From positions 1-7,573 of the forward strand of contig CAIZGA010000288.1 in assembly GCA_903932385.1 (NCBI GenBank): a stretch of DNA of 7,573 nt. The letters are read 5' to 3'. Source of the stretch: an uncultured Acidobacteriota bacterium. GTDB taxonomy: Bacteria > Acidobacteriota > Terriglobia > Terriglobales > Acidobacteriaceae. Shown here in pieces: positions 6,793 through 7,573 of this stretch (position 1 is its first letter; every line of letters begins with the position of its first letter). The notes under the pieces are model-generated. The model was given only the letters and a program-made list of their open reading frames with translations. It made no database searches and was not told the DNA's origin. The position numbers were made by a program, and so were the translations under genes.

Positions 6793-7077
6793 ATGGCCAA
6801 AGCTGTATGGAATGGACGAATTGTTGCAGAAAGTGAGCAGACGCTGACGGTGGAGAATGACGTCTATTTTCCGGATAACAGCCTGCAAAAAGAGTACTTT
6901 AAGGCGAGTTCGACGGTCTCTCTGCATCCCTTGAAAGGGCAGGCGCGATTCTACACGCTGCTGGTGGACGGGCAGGAGAATCCCGATGCGGCCTGGTATT
7001 ACCCGGACCCGAAGCCGGCGGCGCGGAAGGTGAAGCACTATGTGGCTTTCTGGCGGGGCGTGGAAATCCTGAAGTAA
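6793..7077 (+). CDS. DUF427 family protein, function unknown
   Basis: A 94-aa single-domain cytoplasmic protein. The family pattern is clear throughout: KAVWNGRIVAES (3-14), VENDVYFPDNSL (20-31), the LHPLKGQARFYTLLVDG strand pair (44-60), and DAAWYYPDPKPAARKVKHYVAFWRGVEI (65-92), with the aromatic WYYP and the final AFW-GVE. The length is that of a complete one-domain DUF427 protein. The biochemical role of the family is not established to my knowledge, so none is assigned. The ATG at 6793 is preceded by ggagg (6776-6780, a long 12-base spacing) and gggaag (6783-6788); family alignment of the MAKAVWNG opening supports this start. The gene seems monocistronic: it has its own promoter candidates, a 16-bp palindrome upstream and a strong terminator 19 bases after the stop. 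Confidence 0.9.
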   Translation: MAKAVWNGRIVAESEQTLTVENDVYFPDNSLQKEYFKASSTVSLHPLKGQARFYTLLVDGQENPDAAWYYPDPKPAARKVKHYVAFWRGVEILK

Positions 7078-7096
7078 AAACAGATCGTTTTGGATG

Positions 7097-7122
7097 AAAA
7101 AGGTGCCCAAAAGCACCTTTTT
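7097..7122 (+). terminator. Intrinsic terminator after the DUF427 gene
   Basis: AAAAAGGTGC (7097-7106), loop CCAAAA, then GCACCTTTTT (7113-7122) form a perfect 10-bp stem whose 3' half ends in five T's. The hairpin begins 19 bases after the stop codon. The five A's on the left arm mean it could also work for transcription arriving from the right on the minus strand. Confidence 0.9.
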
Positions 7123-7151
7123 CTGTGCAAAAAATGCTACAGATAATATTG

Positions 7152-7173
7152 TTTATATTAGATATAATATAAA
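7152..7173. repeat. Perfect 9-bp inverted repeat with 4-base centre
   Basis: TTTATATTA (7152-7160), GATA, TAATATAAA (7165-7173). The arms are perfectly complementary and can extend by a G-T and a T-A pair. It contains TATAAT (7163-7168), but no -35 lies at a usable distance on the plus strand. It could be an operator or simply a product of extreme AT content. Confidence 0.5.
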
Positions 7174-7211
7174 TACTAAAACGGATAACAATAAATGATT
7201 TAGAGAATATG

Positions 7212-7223
7212 TAAAATATTTTA
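7212..7223. repeat. Perfect 12-bp AT palindrome
   Basis: TAAAATATTTTA is fully self-complementary. Its core AAAATATTTT also occurs at 4795-4804 just after topA, and a near copy (AAAATATTTA) lies at 6757-6766 upstream of the DUF427 gene. All three are intergenic. Low complexity makes coincidence quite possible. Confidence 0.35.
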
Positions 7224-7256
7224 GAAATAACATTAAATATGCCTGTATTTTTACCA

Positions 7257-7301
7257 AAAACGATGATTTTGAGCATGCCAGAGCGGGGAAGTTATCGTTT
7301 T
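7257..7301. repeat. Long imperfect inverted repeat upstream of arsR
   Basis: AAAACGAT (7257-7264) pairs perfectly with ATCGTTTT (7294-7301). Continuing inward with G-T wobbles, the stem reaches 14 pairs (7257-7270 with 7288-7301) around a 17-base loop that contains the palindrome GCATGC. No T-tract follows, so it is not a normal terminator. It lies 46 bases before the arsR ATG and may be a second regulatory site. Confidence 0.4.
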
Positions 7302-7320
7302 CGTGATCTGCATGGCCTAT

Positions 7321-7332
7321 ATATTCGAATAT
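7321..7332. promoter_or_regulatory. Perfect 12-bp palindrome, candidate ArsR operator
   Basis: ATATTCGAATAT is self-complementary and lies 14 bases before the arsR ATG, touching the TG of the extended -10 box. AT-rich dyads overlapping their own promoter are typical operators for ArsR-family dimers, so autorepression is the natural reading (inference). A wider pair, TATATT (7320-7325) and AATATA (7336-7341), encloses the same spot. Confidence 0.5.
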
Positions 7333-7340
7333 GCTAATAT
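7332..7340 (+). promoter_or_regulatory. Extended -10 promoter for arsR, likely leaderless
   Basis: TGCTAATAT at 7332-7340 is a TG-N element followed by TAATAT (4 of 6 to consensus, with the key first T, second A and last T). Six bases then separate the hexamer from the A of the arsR ATG at 7347, the usual distance from -10 to +1. No good -35 is seen, as expected for an extended -10 promoter. Confidence 0.45.
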
Positions 7341-7346
7341 AGATAT

Positions 7347-7573
7347 ATGCAAGAGCAATTACGGCAATTCAAAGCGGACATTTTTCAGGCGATGGCGCAT
7401 CCGACGCGCATCGCGATTCTGGAACTGCTGCATGATGGCGAGCTCTCGGCGGGTGCGCTGAGGGCGGCGCTGGGGATGGAGCAGGCAAATGTCTCGCAAC
7501 ATCTGGCGGTGCTGCGCGCGAAACAGATTGTGACGAACCGCAAGGCGGGCAACCAGGTCTTCTACAGCGTGCG
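7347..7573 (+). CDS. ArsR-family transcriptional repressor, N-terminal part (runs off right edge)
   Basis: Seventy-five complete codons are visible. The protein starts MQEQLRQFKADIFQAMAHPT and has the ArsR winged-helix pattern: AHPTRIAILELL (17-28), a second helix in SAGALRAALGM (34-44), recognition helix QANVSQHLAVLRAKQIV (46-62) and the wing NRKAGNQVFYSV (64-75). ArsR repressors bind DNA as dimers and let go on binding a metal, on thiol oxidation or on other signals. No cysteine occurs in the visible part, so the classical ELCVCDL metal site of helix 3 is absent; any sensing site must lie in the missing C-terminus. The opening and the DGELSAG...QANVSQHLAVLRAKQIV wording recall ArsR proteins found beside SulP-type anion transporters, but that is memory, and the neighbour is outside the window. 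No Shine-Dalgarno precedes the ATG; the next in-frame ATG (7392) would remove the first helix. Confidence 0.88.
   Translation, partial: MQEQLRQFKADIFQAMAHPTRIAILELLHDGELSAGALRAALGMEQANVSQHLAVLRAKQIVTNRKAGNQVFYSV

Larger units (their letters stand above)
7123..7346. other. AT-rich intergenic island rich in inverted repeats
   Basis: These 224 bases lie between the DUF427 terminator and arsR. By hand count 7141-7260 has 20 G+C of 120 (17 %), against well over half in the flanking genes. No gene is supported: the frames that cross it are shadows that run into the terminator and the DUF427 gene. It holds the inverted repeats listed separately (7152-7173, 7212-7223, 7257-7301) and the arsR promoter region. 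Such a sequence would bend and melt easily. Its origin (decayed foreign DNA, regulatory region, or nucleoid-protein site) cannot be decided from sequence. Confidence 0.7.

Noticed and set aside
7183..7192. GGATAACAAT, resembling half of the E. coli lac operator
   Set aside because: There is no symmetric partner and no lac-type gene; a match of this kind in AT-rich DNA is most likely chance.
7141..7260. The AT-rich island as a replication origin
   Set aside because: I find no cluster of DnaA boxes (TTATCCACA or close variants) and no dnaA, dnaN, parAB or rep gene; the skew change is noted only as something to compute.
6899..7276. Minus-strand frames through the AT-rich island and DUF427 gene
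   Set aside because: They run across a strong terminator and antisense to a recognised DUF427 gene; the Ile/Phe-rich part simply reflects AT-rich DNA.

Overview
The window reads as a piece of chromosome from a G+C-rich soil-type bacterium. The best guess is Acidobacteriota (Terriglobia / Acidobacteriaceae-like). That guess rests on the wording of the MqnA fragment, the dprA-topA pair, a TopA with a long string of zinc ribbons, and a soluble PAS-GAF-HD-GYP protein. It is a judgement from remembered family resemblance, not a search result. Most of the content is housekeeping, and I see no phage, transposase, CRISPR array, toxin-antitoxin pair or defence island.

Layout. Positions 1-360 (minus strand) hold the N-terminal part of a chorismate dehydratase, MqnA, of the futalosine menaquinone pathway; its C-terminus lies beyond the left edge. 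A 138-bp divergent intergenic region leads to dprA/smf (499-1707, plus). After a 294-bp gap, which has a GC-rich hairpin just ahead of the next start, comes topA (2002-4785), encoding a 927-aa DNA topoisomerase I. A 324-bp stretch with no convincing gene follows. Next is a 518-aa PAS-GAF-HD-GYP protein (5110-6666), a likely cytoplasmic sensor phosphodiesterase for cyclic-di-GMP that starts at TTG. A regulated-looking leader with a perfect TATAAT and a perfect 16-bp palindrome precedes a 94-aa DUF427 protein (6793-7077), which ends in a textbook intrinsic terminator. The last part is a very AT-rich island (17 % G+C over 7141-7260) full of inverted repeats, then the start of an ArsR-family repressor (from 7347) that runs off the right edge.

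How the genes relate. dprA and topA are neighbours in many bacteria, and both act on DNA: RecA loading on incoming single strands, and relaxation of negative supercoils. The HD-GYP, DUF427 and arsR genes look like separate transcription units.

Most worth a second look: (1) an insertion of about 69 residues that splits the first zinc ribbon of TopA between its third and fourth cysteine; (2) the arsR start, with no Shine-Dalgarno, an extended -10 box exactly where a leaderless transcript would begin at the A of ATG, and a perfect 12-bp palindrome over its TG element; (3) the 16-bp palindrome upstream of the DUF427 gene; (4) the AT-rich island with nested inverted repeats; (5) a change of plus-strand G/C skew from C-rich on the left to G-rich on the right that does not follow gene direction.
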